DNA of 64,000 nt from Sacculina carcini. Its lineage: Eukaryota; Arthropoda; Thecostraca; Sacculinidae. A program made the position numbers and the translations under genes. This document shows, piece by piece, positions 32,138 to 47,500 of this stretch. How positions within the stretch are numbered: the first letter of the stretch is position 1; every line of letters begins with the position of its first letter. The notes under the pieces are model-generated. The model was not told the origin of the DNA and searched no databases. It saw nothing but the letters and a program-made list of their open reading frames with translations. The stretch spans positions 6,955,427 through 7,019,426 of the forward strand of contig OU696592.1 in the NCBI GenBank assembly GCA_916048095.2, written 5' to 3'.

Positions 32138-35100
32138 GCTTGCAACGTGCACGGCTTTATTGATGGATTTTTTCCGCCGATGGTAGTAGGTTAAGTGTCT
32201 CGCTGTATCGTGGCCGTGTTCTGAATGACAGTGGTGTGGTTATGAGTCAATTTGCTTTGTCTTCTATTCTCATAACATCGTGTGATTCACACTGCTTGTA
32301 AACAACCAGGGTTTTTATCCGGGTACAGCAGGCATTCTTAACCTGGGGCACGCAAGCCTGCTTCCTAGCTGGTGCTAGGATTTTCTGGGGAAATATTCAC
32401 TATTGATTTTACCTGTGCTTTATATTTGTCCTGAAAAAATCTAATTATATGTAAAAAAAATTTAAGTTGTATGAGTTAATATTTGATAAAATAGTTTTGT
32501 TATTGCATGGTTTATGATGTTTATCTTTTCCATATCCAGCTATCCAGAGTGCAGCGAGAACTGACAGATCATTTGAACACGATGTGAACACAGAACGGTT
32601 GAGAACCACTGGTTTGACCTTTTTCTAACGACGTTGGCCTCGTGGAACTTAAAGGCCAAACATAATTTGGCCTTTTTATCGTGAGAGATTGCGTTGCTAT
32701 TTTTCTACCGTCAATTATTATCTTTAATTGAATAGATAAAAGGAGAAAGGTCGTGAAGGCGCATCCAAGTCAACCACACTCTCCAGGGTACAGGGCTGAA
32801 CAAGGTAGTCAGGCCCTGGATGAAATTCTGCCAGTTTACTTCTAGCAAGCTCATTAATCATTGTTGTGTCATGTTTATAAATGTTAATTGTTTTCCATTG
32901 TTGTGTGGAATGGAACGGTCGTAAGCAGTCAACCAAAGGACATTTGTTCAACAAAGGAGCGGGTTCAACACCCAATTTTGTAAGAAGCAATCATACGAGG
33001 TTCACTGTAGCTGAAATATAATCTATTATTAGCTTGCTAGAATGTCCTGTTACTGCATCTAGCGCCACCTGGCGGTACCTGTCAGAAGCGCAGTGTCCTG
33101 TGCTTAATGTGTACATGTCTGTGTGTCGTGTTGTTTGACCTTGTGTGTATGTTTGTCTGTACTTGTCTTGCTCGTCTCTTGTGTTCACTAATACAGTTGG
33201 TCGAAAGCACTGACTATGTGTAATTCCGTGGCCAGCTAACGCCACAGTGCCTAGTTTGTCATATATTTGAGTAGGATAGTAAGAACGAAAGAAGAATGAG
33301 ATGTGCGTTTTGAACGTATTTTCACACTACTACAAAATGTTGAATTGCAAAAATAGTAGAGGGAAAAAAACAAAACTATGTTTATATATGACCTCAGCGT
33401 ACTGGAAATATCCATAATCCGCTAGAATATTTGAAAATTGAGAAAAAAAGTACATGTGTAGTAAAAATGTTGTTGCTGTAAACATATTCTCATGAAATCT
33501 TTTTTCCGCCTGAAACGTACCTACTGGAAACAAAGATTTTTGTGAAATAATACCTTTCCTATGTCTCACAATGAAATTGACGCGTTTGTTTGACGTTTTG
33601 GAACCAATTACCTTGATGTGCCTCGAGGTTGGCCTTTTTTCGTCGGCGGTTTGGCCTCATATGGCTTGAGACACTGCGGTGTATACTGCCTTCTAGGGGT
33701 CCCTAGCTGCCTGCCAACGTTATCATTGCTCAATTGATAAATTGTGCACTCGTATATATGTGTTTGTGTGTGTGTGTGTGTTTGTGGCTTCATGATTCAT
33801 CAGTACTCTGCAGTTGTTGATAGCATAATGTGGGTAAAGTGTGGTTCTGTTAGAAGCTGGCAGTCGAGAGTACAAGACCATCCTGACATCTTGACAGTAT
33901 CAGGCTGTGTCTTTGATCTCTGTGTTTTGTACATGGCTGTTTTGTGGCTTGTTTGAGCATGTAATGACGTAACTGTTGGTGAATCAGTTCTGCACTGTGT
34001 GTGTGGTGAATCAGAGTCGTGAAATCACCAGGTGTCCAGTCTGGCTGTCCTGGCTTGTTGTTCATCTTGTTATCAATGTTGATGTGATGACGTTGCGACG
34101 TTGGTGGTGGTGGTTTGAGAGAGCTAATGGACGTGTCATGTTGACAGACAAGTTGGAGAGGAACGGAGCAGGAGGAGGAGTGGTGGTGCAAGATGTACGA
34201 CATGTACCTGCAGCTACCATGCCCTCGGCACAGTACGGTTACGCACCGGCTTCTATTGGCTACTACGCAGGTATGTGTGTCTGTGTGTGTCACAGCACAA
34301 ACACACGCTGAAGTGTGCTTCATTGCCACAAATACTATGGACAAATAATGATAAATTTACACACACACACATATTTATATATACAGTGGAACCTCGACAT
34401 ACGAGATTAATTCGTTCCCGGATCGTGCTCGTATCTCGAATTGCTCGTATCTCGAGCGAAGTTATCCCATAAGAAATAACTGAAAACCAATTAATCCGTT
34501 CCTGGCCTCCCAAAATTTTTCAAGTTAACCCTAAATAACTATGAACACATCTTCCTGATTACTACAAACACAAACACTAAACACACAAATTCATTACTAA
34601 AACACAAACACAACTGATTGCTAGATAATATGATATTAAAGAAATATAATGCGAGTTAATTATCAGCACGAACGGAGGTGTATGCGTTTTTAATTATTTT
34701 CACTTTCTTTTGCCCTTTTAGCTGGACTCGCAGCACTTTCACTTTCTATAGGTATTTCGAAGAAAAACTTATCCAAGGAGGTTTGTCTCTGCCTCCCTTT
34801 CAAAATGGTACGGGAATGTGTAAGGCAAGTGTCATTAAAGAGAGCTGCAGCACGACTAGTAGTCACTTTTTCTGGGTGTTTCTTTTCAACGAAAGCAGCA
34901 ATTTCCTCCCATTTAGCCAATACCTCTCTAATCTCCTCTGTGGACGTCCCCTTCTCCAGCATCTCCTCCTCTTCGCTGCTGATCTCTTGCAACACCTCCG
35001 TCTGTTGCATTGCCTGTACTTCCTTCAACTCCTCTGTTGTCATCTCCTCAGCGTGCTCCTGCACAAGCTCGATGATATCCGCCTCATCTACTTCCAGCCC

Positions 35101-38100
35101 CATGGATTTCCGAGGGAAACAATCTCGTCCAGCACCACCTCGGGCCCAGGTTCGACGTCAAGCCCTTCGAAGTCGCTTTCAGGGATACAATCGGGCCACA
35201 ATTTTTTCCAGGCAGAATTCAATGTGCGTGTCGTAATGCCCTGTCATGCAGCATCAATCATTTTCAGAGCTATGGCAATGTTGAAATTTTCCTTCCAAAA
35301 CTCACGAAGGGTCATCTGACTATTGTCCGTGATTTCAAAGCATCGTCGGAACAAATGTTTGGTATACAGTTTTTTGAAGTTTGAGATCACCTGCTGATCC
35401 ATGGGCTGGAGGATTGAAGTGGTGTTGAGGGGGAGGAAAATCACCCAAATGAACTTGAAATCTTCCATTATGTCGTCTTCCAGGCCATGGGGGTGTGCGG
35501 GAGCGTTGTCTAGAACAAGCAAACATTTCAAGGGAAGGTCATTCTCCTGGAGATATTGCTTCACTGAAGGGCCAAAGACTAGATTTACCCATTCAGTGAA
35601 GAACTGCCGGGTCACCCACGCTTTTGCATTTGCCTCCACATCACCTGTAGCCTCTCTTTCAAGACTTTATGAGTCTTAAATGCGCGCGGGTTCTCTGCAT
35701 GGTACACCAGCAGTGGCTTTACTTTGCAGTCACCGCTGGCATTAGCACACACTGCTAAGGTTAGACGATCTTTCATTGGCTTGTGGCCCGGCAGTTTTTT
35801 CTCCTCAGCGGTGATTAATGTCCTGCGTGGCATTTTCTTCCAAAAAAGGCCCGTCTCGTCGCAGTTAAACACTTGTTGCGGGATATAACCTTCTTCCGAA
35901 ATTAGTAAAGCGAAGCGGTGTGTAAACTCCTCCGCGGCTTTGGTATCTGCACTCGCTGCTTTGCCATGCCGTACCACAGAGTGGATGCCTTTCCTTTTCT
36001 TGAATTTCTCAAACCAGCCATGGCTTGCCTTGAAATACACTCCACGTGTACCCGACGATGTCTCACCCTCTGTTGACGCTGCCTCACGTTGTAGGTCCTT
36101 GTAGATGGACAGCGCTTTCTCGGAGACGATGCTCTCCGTGACGGTATCTCCTGCCAGCTCCTTGTCACGTATCCACAACAACAGAATTCTCTCCATCTCG
36201 TCATGGATGTCGGTCCTCATTTTGGAAAGAATAGTCACTCCCTTGCTCGGTTTCATAGCTTTTATGGCATCTTTCTGTTTCAATATCATGTTTGTCTATT
36301 ACACATACTATTACCGCTCATGTTTGTCTATTACCTCTTGCTTCATTTCGATTGACATAATCCTCTTTTTCTTCTCAGAGGACGCCTTTCCATCTCCTTC
36401 TTTAGAACTCATGATTAATGTCACATAAAAAGCCACAAAAAGGAGATAAATGTGATAAAACCAACACAACACAAGAGCGCGGGATCAGACCTGTACGGCG
36501 GAGAAACACACGTGCTTACTGCTGGGACGAGCGCTGGGCAGGGTTGCCAGGTGTCACGACCGAAAAAAATGACAAACTTGCAACTAAGAAAAGACAAAAA
36601 GGACAAACAATATTTTGCAAGTCAGGAAAGACTGTCATTGAAAAAATTTTTACAACAAACATGGCAGTCCTGGCGCTAGGTGGCCTCGATCGCTCGGCCA
36701 CCTAGCGGGAGCATCTGAAATGCTCGTAACTCGAATTTTCACTCGTATGTAGAGCACGATTTTTGCTCGGAAGACCGCTCGTATCTCGAGTTTCTCGTAA
36801 GTAGAGCAGCTCGTATGTCGAGGTTCCACTGTATATTTATCGAGGGAAATCAGACTTGAAAACGGACACATCAGGAATGCTATGAGCAAACAGTATGTGA
36901 AATATTGTTGTGTTAACAAATAGCACAGTTGGTAATTGTTGTTTCAAAAATATATCGTGCAATTTTATCCGCAACTTTATTAAGCATTTATTAAGCTCAA
37001 GGCAGATGAACATGCAAGATAATATGCACGTGCCCAATGGATGTAATTATAAGTTGTTTTTATTTCTTCTACATTGCTTCCAAATAGTCGACTAACACTA
37101 TTTCAACTAGGTTTATACAGATTTACACAATCACCAAAAATGACAGGTTTTTCACAAATTGTCATTTCGTGTTCATTTCGCATGCGCATGTCGTCCGCTG
37201 TATAAATATATACGTCGTGTGTCGTGAGGAGATTCGGTTTCTCGATGCTGACAAATGTCTTGATCGCGTGCTTGTTCGTGTCATGTTCCAGCGATGCAAT
37301 AACAATTACCCTCGCAAACTGTATATAGATATATTCCCCGCTCATGACTTTCCCTGTTGTTTACACTTCAAGATGCTTGAATCATATATGGCCGTGCGTG
37401 TGTCTGCGTGTCTGCTTCGCATCATTGACAAGTCTCAATGATGTTTGTGTACACACGCACGCACACGCAGGGAACACGTGGTCGGTGTAGGCTGACAGGC
37501 ATGGCGCGCGCCTTTACACGGCGGATATCACACGCCAGATCTCACGTGCAGTCAGCCAACGCCGCCATTTTGTGCGCAATCGACGCACGGCTGTGGCTTT
37601 AGTCAATGATAACTTAGCGTACTCCCGTTCACTGTCTGGGTTCGGACAAGTGTGTTTATATTATTTAACTTACGTAAACGTGTGGAAATGACAGATCTGG
37701 CATTTCATCGCAAAGATAACGCTAAGATTGGTTTATTTCGGGCGAAAGTATTGTTGTTAGTTTGTGTTGAAATGTTTTCCGTGTTCGGGTGGTGCCATCT
37801 ATCGGATAATGCACGAAGCTATTAGTGTTCATCTGGGCGTTAGATACACGCTGACTGTGGTCTAATGCGTTTGTGTTGCGTTGTTAGTGCGCGGTTTATA
37901 CAGATTATATTAGCAACAACAGTGTTGGTGCATTTATCCAGTGTGTGCGTTCTCTCTCTGAGACGGTATGGTCTGTTTGAGTGAAGTGCGCGATATTGTG
38001 AGCACCATGCTGACTTGTTTGTTCACGTGCAGTGTTGAGCGGTAGTCACGTGTTTGCGTGTGAGGTGGTGGTGTTGTGTGAGTGTTGTTTTTGTGAGTGT

Positions 38101-41100
38101 GCATCATGTTACGACCGCATCGTCACAACACTGCGGCTACGCCAGTAGTCTACCCCAACCAGTATGTTCACCAACCGGCCTATTACCAGGGTAAGCAACC
38201 ATATGGCGGTATTCTCACTATGTGGTAATATGTGAGTAGGCATTGGTCATGTTATGTGATGTCGGCGTTTCAACGTCTCGACAGCTAAATCAATCTGTCA
38301 GTGTTTAGTCGTGTTGCACACGCGACGAACGTGTGGTTATTTCAGATCGTAGCGTGTTTCGCCAGTCAATGTTGACTTGATGTCTCTGTGTGAGTTAGTG
38401 AATGAGAGTCGTCGATTTAATTGTCTCGTTAAAAGTCTGCTTGTAAGAGCTTGCTGTCAAGTGTTTGATCAAGCGTGCGTTCTGGCCTAGTGTTGATTGT
38501 TGACACCAGATGGCGCTTGTGTGCCGGTGTGTCAACCGTTACCTAGTTGATACATCAGTGCAATGTTGCGTGTGTCTTTGCCTGTCACGTGATCTTACTA
38601 CCAAACCACCTCGCTTTCTGTATCTGCACGTTGTCATGTCATGTTTGCGCCACGTGGCTTCACTTGTCAGACTTCTCGCCGTCCTGCGCGTGCTAATCAC
38701 CCAACAGTCACACACGCGCACGCACTAATCCAATTCAGGCTTTTCGCGACCATTTCAGCCGTGAAACTGGATATTCCTCGGGAATCGGTGAAAAATATCG
38801 TGTTTTCCCCCACGTTTTTGTCTGTATATAGCAGCCAATTCTTTTACCTCGTCATCTGACATTTTCATCAGTGTTTTCTCCGTGCATCCCAACAGTGAAA
38901 ATGTTACATCACAATTAGTCTTCTGCATGCTGTGTTATTTGATGTTCCTTTGTGTCGTATTTCTCCTATCTCTTTCATTCTCCCGTGTTTTTCACGTGCA
39001 AAGTGTGTGTAGGCACTGCGTAATATACAGCTTGTATCGTTTGCGCTCTTCCTGTGTCAGTTGATTTTGTGCGGTCAGATGTTGAAATCGGACTTATACA
39101 GTTGTAATCTCGTGTTGAAATGTATATTACAAACACAGAACAAATTATTGCACGGAGGTACTGTTTGGTACATTGTCACGTGCATTTGTTCTGAATGAAA
39201 TGCAAGTACTGCGGTGCGTGCCAGTTGACTGAAAGTGCTGTGGCAGCGGTTTGAAAGTTGTGTGTTTTGTATTCTGAGTGAAAATGGACGCACCATGCAA
39301 AACTGAATGTCGCTTCTATGTTTTCATGAGGTCGAAGCTCGGTGAAGACGCGAGGCAAATTCACGCCGATTTCAGGAAAGTTTTGACTTGGCATTGCTCT
39401 TCGTATAGAACAGTGGCAAGATAACTATCAATACTCAGCTCTGGGAAACGATCCCTGGAAGATGACCCTCGATCTGGACGTCCATCCACCTCTCGGACCG
39501 AGAAGAACATTAGTGTTGTCAAGGAGATAATAGAAGAAGATCGACACACAACTATTGCTCTTATTAGTGAATGCCTCGGTGTATCTTATGGCAGCATTCA
39601 TTCGATCATTCACGAGGACCTGAATATGAGGAAGGTCTGTTCCCGATGGGTCATCCTTCTTCTGACCGAGGAAGATAAATTGAAAAGAGTGCAGTGTGCT
39701 TCCGCTATTCTGTCTGAATTTGGTCCAAACGTTAAAAAACGATGCGCAGATATAGTCACGGGTGAGGAAAAGTTTTATTTATTCCAGGTACCTCATAAGA
39801 AACAAAACATGGTTTGGTTGGGGTAAGAAGACGCACGTCCCACTGTCGTTAGGAGTGGATTTCGCTCGAGGAAGCAAATGTTCATTGTGTTCTTCTCGTC
39901 TTCTGGTCTTATATCTGTTACTTCCGTGCCAAAAGGACATAATGTCAATGCAACATTCTATTCAGAAGAAACACTGAAGTCGGTGGTGACAAATGTAGAG
40001 AAAAATAAGCCAGCACGTCTCGCCGCTGGAAAAGTGCACCTGCACCACGACAATGCCTCAGTCACACTGCCGCAATAACTCGCCAGTTTTTGGCAGACAA
40101 CAAGCTCTGTTTGATTGGTCATCCACCCTACACTCCTGACTTGGCCCTGTGCGACTTCTGGTTGTTCCCAAAATTGACTGATAAACTCGCAGGGATCAAG
40201 TTTCAGAGGGAGCAAGACGAGTGATTTCAGAGATAAAAAGTATGCCAGTTCAAGAGTTCACATATTGTTTTCCAAGTGGATTTCACGTTTGCTAAAGTGT
40301 GTAAATAACGGAGGAGAATATGTGGAAGGTCTGTAAAAATAAATAAATGATTATATTTTTTCATATGGTTTTTATTACACTGTTGCCAAAACTTTTTAAT
40401 TCCCCTCGTTCTCGTGTAGCTGGTATGATGGTGTGTATTAGCAGCACTAATGCCCGTGCATATATATCATGAGGTATGTCTCATGGGACTGTATGATTTA
40501 TTGTCGACCGTTGTCAATAGCTTATTGAACAAATGGCCAATATTCTGGTTGGCTGGTTCGTCTGGTTCATTGTGACTATCTGTTGTCACATAATGTGCTC
40601 ATTTTTCAATTGGTATCATTGAGCATCATTTTGTGTGTGTGTGTGTGTGTGTCTAGTTAATGTGGGCAGGTAATATGAGGCTTGTATTTACCGGCGGTCG
40701 ACATGTGCACTTGTCACGTGGTTTGTGCTATCATTATGACGACAGCAGCAGCTGCTGTGTTCCAGCTCTGTTCTCACACACACACACACACATAGCGAGG
40801 GGAATCCACTGGGGAGATATGGGGAGCTGAACTCGCGTGCTGCTGCGGGTTCAACGACCTCTCCGCTGCCCCACCAGTCACGTGCGTGCTGGAGAGAGAG
40901 CGAGAGGGGTGATATATGCAGCGTGTGTGGCTTGCAATAGACAGTGGCCTGACATGCCCCGCGGCGCTGTGCCGTCCTAGTCGTCTACTCACACTGTCAA
41001 TTGGATCAATATTGATCGGGCGCGCGTGTGCGTGTGTGTGTGTGGTGCACGTGCTTGTCTCGTGCCACCTGTGAAAAAACAGGCTGCCAGCGACCTTTCT

Positions 41101-41534
41101 CTTCTCGCGCACAAGTGACAGTGTTTCACTGTATCACTGTTGGTCGTGCACAAGTGACCATCTGTCTGTTGTCTGTCGTGTTCTGTGCTCAATGAATGCA
41201 TCTTTATATCAGACACCGTTGAAAAAGAACCGAACTCTGCAACCGCGTGGGGAACCGGTTCTCTAGTGTGGCATCAGGGTCCGGTTCCGAACTGGTTTTA
41301 TGACACGCGCAGTGTTGAAGGGCACGGTGTTTGTGTGTTAGGTGTGATTATGTTGTTGGGCTGACTGTGTTCTGGTGTAGCAGGACATAATATACTCCAA
41401 TTCATTCTGAGTATACAATACAGTGATATGTTTAGTTATAAATATACAGCATTAATCAACACTAAATATCCATGTGGAGTCGTTTCTCAACCAATAACCA
41501 TAACCATCACCATGATGTTCTTCCGTGGACAATA

Positions 41535-41571
<37 letters not shown>

Positions 41572-44500
41572 TTAGCGCCGGACAATGCACAACACTCGAC
41601 GGGCGGGTATTACCCTCAACCAGTGCTGTTACCCAACATGTTCCAGGGTCCACCACCTCCTCCACCTCAACAACAACAACAACCTCAACAGTCCAGTCGC
41701 GAAGTCAACAAAAACAGACGTCAGTAACACCATCACATCACGTCACATCATTATTTCTATGATCGTATGACATTCTTCAGCACTGTGGTGTTAAATGAAC
41801 GCTTGACTAACTAATAAGTGATGCATAAGATCATATTATCATCTGTTCATACATCAAGTAGGCCTTTAACTAACTAATAAGTGATGCATAAGATCCTATT
41901 ATCAGCTGTTAATACATCAAGTAGGCCTTTTGTGCGAACCATTGAAAGCTTGCAGTATGTTGCGAATTGCTAGCAACGTTGATAGTTTGTCTAGTTAAAG
42001 TGTAGTACGCTGTTTGATGGCGATCATCTCACTTGTTGTCGATGATATTGAAGTGTGTCGGACTGTTGAACTGAGTTGTATGTTGTATGTTTATCTGTGT
42101 GTGTGTGGGGGGGGGTGCAGACGATATGAGCGCTGCTTCATCAGTGTACCCCTCGACGGCCGCCCCCTTGAGACCGCCTCTGCCGGCAGGCTACCACACC
42201 ACGGCCGCTCCTCCGCGTATCACATCTCAGATGCCCGTCGTGTCGGTGTCGTCTCGTGCGTCTGTCACTGCCTCCGTGCAGTACTCACAACAAGCACAGC
42301 AGCAGCAACAAGCAGTATCTGCAGCCAGCACTGTGGCCGCCTTGTCTCAACCCAACCTGCACCTGCCTCCTCCCACCGGTCCTCCCACCGGCCAGCCAGC
42401 GCCTCCACAACACCCCCCTCACACTTACAACACCGTGCCTCCCGCCGTTGCAGCTCAGGTACTGTACCCCACGCTCATAACACGGCTCAATCACTCGAGT
42501 TTGTTTATGGAGCTACTGCGATGTCTGTTTGTGTGATTGTTTTTTGCACACGCACATTTTCAGTTGATTCAGCTGCCGATCAAAAGTTGGGTTTGTTTTT
42601 AATTCAGCATCGTGGCATCATAGATATTGGTCATGATGTACACATGCATTGATAACTGCTATGATTAAGATCGTATTGGAAGAAGTGGAAATAGCAAGAT
42701 AACATGATCAAGATCATATACCACAGGCAAGAAACACACAATACAATGGATGATTGTGTGTGTGTGTTTGTGAACAGAACCCGCAATATGTGGTTGTGAT
42801 GACGCCTCCCGGAGCACCGGTAAGATCACGATTTTCATCATTATAATACTATTTTTATTATGGTATTATTTCTATAACACCGCCACAACACAATACACAC
42901 ACACTAGCTTCAAGTCGCCTCAAATATCCCATCATTTATTTATTGTTATTTATTTATTATTTTCTTTCCAATTCTCTTTCTAGACTTTTTTCTCTTCGAA
43001 CTCTCTTTCTCTCTGAATCTTTTGGGCGCTTCCGGTACATGGGGCCACCCTAGGGTGGTAATAGTGCTTGCACTCTTCCCATGCTACTGGATTTGCCTGT
43101 AATTAATAATCATAATAATCATCATCAATATCAATAACATTTTTCACCTCGCACTTTTGGTGATGTCAGTGAATTTGTTCATACACATTGAGGCTTGTTA
43201 TTGCTGGGAGCGGTGATATTTGGCTGATCACAAGTTGGGATAGGTTGCGTGTTTTGTGCCGCAGTATATATTGCGACATTTAGACATTTTAATGTCCAAC
43301 GGTGTGGTTTCACACGGCACCTATGAAAGCTGGGTGTCATTGAGTCATATGTGTGTTTGTTTGTGTTAATATTCACTCACATACATACACACACACATAC
43401 ACACATAGTTCTCAGTAGTGTGTTGGAAATGCATGAGTTTACGGAAGCAGACACGCATACAAAAACACACACACACGGTGAATGTTTCGTGGAAGTGCTA
43501 GCACAGTGACAATCAGCTGTTATTATATCGATGTTGCATAAAGCTTGCAAATAATGCAACCAAGTGTTGCATATGTTGCACTGGCCAGTAGAAATATTTC
43601 ATTATTTGTGAGGAAAATTGGAGGTGGTGTTGGTACACATTACAGGTAGATTCTCGTGCGAGGTCATTGTGTGTGTGGTTTATCAGCGAGGGTTACTGGG
43701 TATCGGCACTAGATTCTGAGTAGTGCGGAACGAAATAGCACTGTTCCGTGTAATACTCTGTTTGCATTGAGCAGGATAATTAGGTCTTAATTAACTATAT
43801 AATGTTGCATCAATATTATTTATTATTTTGAAAAGTTTAGATTTACTGTAATTGCTTCTTTTTTACTATGAGATTTGCGAGTCGTATTGTAATAACATAT
43901 TCTGGTGGGGTAACTGGCTTCACATGACGAGACATGCAAAAAACACTTTTCAATGAGGTTTTCCTGCAAAACATGTTCTTTTTTACTTTTCACACAATTT
44001 TTGGGTCTTTAGGATCAGCCCCAATTGTTTTTGGATGTTTGATTTTGACACATAGAAACGAGGTTGAATTGAAGTTTTTCTTTTATCTCTTCACGTATCT
44101 TTTTTAAAATTAATTTAATAATAATATAATAAACAAAAATATGTATCAATACATATCCCAGCAGCGTTCAACAATACATCTCGGCTCGCTGTTTCAACCG
44201 ACGATTTTTCTGTCAAAAACTAGTTTTTTTCAAAGATGGTTTTATTATCAGCAGAACGAGACAATTTTATGGATTGACCCAGCAGTTTTTTAATAGGAAA
44301 CCATGTTTTTAAGAAATGTTCAAGCTGTTTTTACTGATGTAAATATTTGGGGAAGAAAGTTGTCAGCAGAACAAGGCAAATTAATTCTTTTAAATTAAGT
44401 TTTTTTTAATAAAATTAAGTTTGAAAAGGGATTTTATAAGATATATATTTGATTGTGTTCAAATATATTTTTATATTAAAGAACATTATCTTTTCTGTGT

Positions 44501-47500
44501 AAAAACAATCAAGGACTATCATTTGCTTTTTTATATAAATCTTGTAGGGTAATTTCTTTAACAAAAAATAGTTCTCACACCCTGCTTTCTTACATGATAA
44601 TGAACATAATATTTGCATGCTACGCTATACTGTTCAACCATTTTTTTATTAAGAATTATTAACTCACGGTGATGAAAAATAATTCATTTATCGTCCCAAA
44701 ATATATAAATTCTACAATACAGTTCATTTCATGGTTAAACAAACAAAAAAGAACGTGTTTTTGTTCGAAGTTTTTTAGCAAAAATAAAACAGTTTTTTCG
44801 AACTGTCGTTTTTGAAGTTGTGACTTATGTCTGCATATTTGCATATTTTGTGCGTGTTAAATAGTTATTAAGCAGTGTGGCGAATTCGCGTTGCAATAGG
44901 TCAAGAAAGGATTGGGCGGATTATCCACATCATTATGACTTCATAGTTCCAGTATACTGCTTGTAACACACAGCTATTTTAAAGGTCTTGAGGTATAGCA
45001 CGTGCGTGGATCGAACGACACGGTGTCGCCGCCGTCAGCTTTGCCAATACCGGTTTTATCTGTGATCAACGGAATCCACTAGCTTTCCCTTCGACCGGGG
45101 CGCGCCACACCCAAGCCTCAGCCGTACGTTTATCTGCAGCGAATTCTCTATTGCCCCTAGTTATTGGAATTGACGCATGGTGGCGCTGTGGTCGAGTGTG
45201 AACACGTGTGGCGGACGAATTTGGCGCAGTGATTGTCGCATTTTGCCCGTGAACATATGTTTATCGAGTGTTAGTGTGAGTTAGGGTGTGTGTGGTTAGA
45301 TTTACAATGGATCGAGCGGCATATAATCGTCCTCCACCGTGGAGTCACACTTATCAAGTGAGATATACAGATAAATCATGTTTTTGATATTGTAGATGTA
45401 TTGATTATCAATATGTTCACACACATTTGTGTTTGTGCGTGTTTTTTGTGAAGCATCCTGGTCCGGCGGCAGCAATTCCTCCCAGCCCTTACACGGCAGT
45501 GCCCAGCACTTTTCCTGCTCACTACAACCCCGCACAATTCGCCGGACAGTCAGGTGAGCGCGTGCACGTGCTTGTTTTATATTAGTACTTATTTCTCAAT
45601 TATGGACCGTAATTTACACCAGCGGTTGAGTAAATTTACAATTGTTTGTTAATGATTTGAAAATTTTGTTATGTTGCGTTAAATTTCAACTAAGTGGATA
45701 CTACTGAAATGGCAGAAGTTTCAGGATAAAATCGGTGAAAAACATTCAACTGGTTATTTTCATCGCTATTTATTTTGGAATTTTTTTTTGTACAGCGAAA
45801 ATTGATTAATAAGAGTTGAAGCAGTCATTCATGGCTGTGAAATTATTCCACGTACATTAAGTGATGTAGTTTGTTGTCTAATGGTGGCAATTGTTTACAT
45901 CTGGACGGTGGTGATAAATGACGGATTTGACAGACTAGCTTGTTGCATGCTTAACTGCTAGTTTTCAGCTGTGCGTTGGGAATACCAGATGAGTCATCAC
46001 GTTGTTGATGCACAACATACGGGAACACCCGGTTCCACTCGCGTGCGTGCGTTTGTGTGTGTGTGATTCCATAATTTAATCTGAAATATGCTGGCTTGTG
46101 TGTGTGTTGTCTAGTAGTCAGTTGAAGATTTAGCGTCGGTTTGTAGATTAATAGAAGTGTGGGGTTGAATTGTGAAGTGTTGGCTCCAATCATGCGCGTA
46201 AATCCTGGGTTGTGTATATACCCCCCGATAAATTGGCTGGGAATATGAATATGTAATTATAGCCCCCCCCCCCGATAATTCTGCTGAGTTCAGTTCATTG
46301 GCAGTATATTATCATCAAAATCAGCATAGAAGGCAAATGACAATAGGCCAAAAATGCAAGAAATTATCAATATGTGAAGAATTATTTTACGCAATACACT
46401 TTTCATTGAGATATGTGTATTGTAATTGAATATGCTGAAATATTTGAGGATATCATGCAATTGACCAACTGAGCCATATTTGAACAATAATGCATGATGA
46501 CTGTCATCCCCCCGAGCCTCGACACATCTCGACACCAATGGCGCCAATAGATATATGGTGGTTGAATTTCGTATCGTTGTTGAGTCCAGTTGTTGTTCCA
46601 CTGAGTGTTGATATGCGAGTTGTTCGAACAGTGAGCTTGTTTCCTAATTGAGCAGTTTGCTCGTGCGACAAAATGTCCCCTCAAGGTCGGTGCCGTTTTC
46701 ACAATGTGGGACCGTTCGGCCAGAGAGCAATAAACTGCCCGACTCTGGTCAAAATAGTGTTGGTAATTGTTGTGTGTCGGAAATGGTCCACGCTGCTGAA
46801 TCACTAATTACAACGAGCTCTTCTGTAAGAGTCGCGAAAATATCACGCTATTTGTTTATCTCACGGCCTCCCTGGATCTGATTGTGTTTGACTTTGAGAT
46901 CGACTAATTGTGTTTAACTTGACTGATTGTGTATCGGGGTTAATTTATTTTTCATTAATTATTGTCGGGTATTTATTAATTGGTCTTTAAGAGTGCTGGT
47001 TTCCAGTGATCAATGCCACTGCTAATGTTGTGTATTGGTTGATGATTTTGGAGCGCTAGATGATATGTGTGGATGTGATGATACAGTTTTACTTCTAGTT
47101 ATGATCTCGCACTGTACTTATTCATGCACTGTTTCTCATTTCTCATTCACCCAACACATGTTATCAGTGCAGCCGTGTTGCGCATGGTGGTAGCATGGTG
47201 ACGTGGTGTGGTGTGCGGTGGCAGGCATGTTCCCAGGTTCTGCTGCTGCGACGGCGGCAGGGGCATTATGGCAGCCAGGCCCTCAGCCTCGGCTGGCCGT
47301 AATGCACCAGTATCAGCAGCAGCGCTTGCACGCGACCAAGGTGAGTCGTCGTGTTGCCATTGTCAACCCTGACACTGGCGTTGAGTTGGACATAGCGGCC
47401 GCCACCAACACTGCCTCCTCACAGGCAGGCGGTGATGTCTCGCTCGCTGCCGGGGACGACGCCTCCACCTCACCATCAGGCCAGACTGCTCGGCGACAAG

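Larger units (their letters stand above)
25698..34218 (+). other. eIF4G intron between start exons A and B
   Basis: About 8.5 kb. It contains the hAT-derived minisatellite (26303-30075), a tRNA-like sequence (30530-30612), mixed TG/CA tracts (30640-31100), hAT MITEs (31201 and 32329) and an L2-like tail (31723). From 32612 to 34190 I see only AT-rich unique sequence. Confidence 0.6.

Noticed and set aside
34678..35319. 213-residue plus-strand frame
   Set aside because: Antisense of the Tigger transposase pseudogene.
41240..41305. AACCGGTT-type Grainyhead sites
   Set aside because: One short motif match in an intron, with no supporting context.
42014..42652. 212-residue frame overlapping eIF4G exon 3
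   Set aside because: Alternative frame; the phase-consistent exon uses the Pro/Gln-rich frame.
45000..45075. tRNA-like stretch with GTTCGATCC on the minus strand
   Set aside because: No acceptor or anticodon stem pairing and a poor A box; the B-box-like match may be chance.
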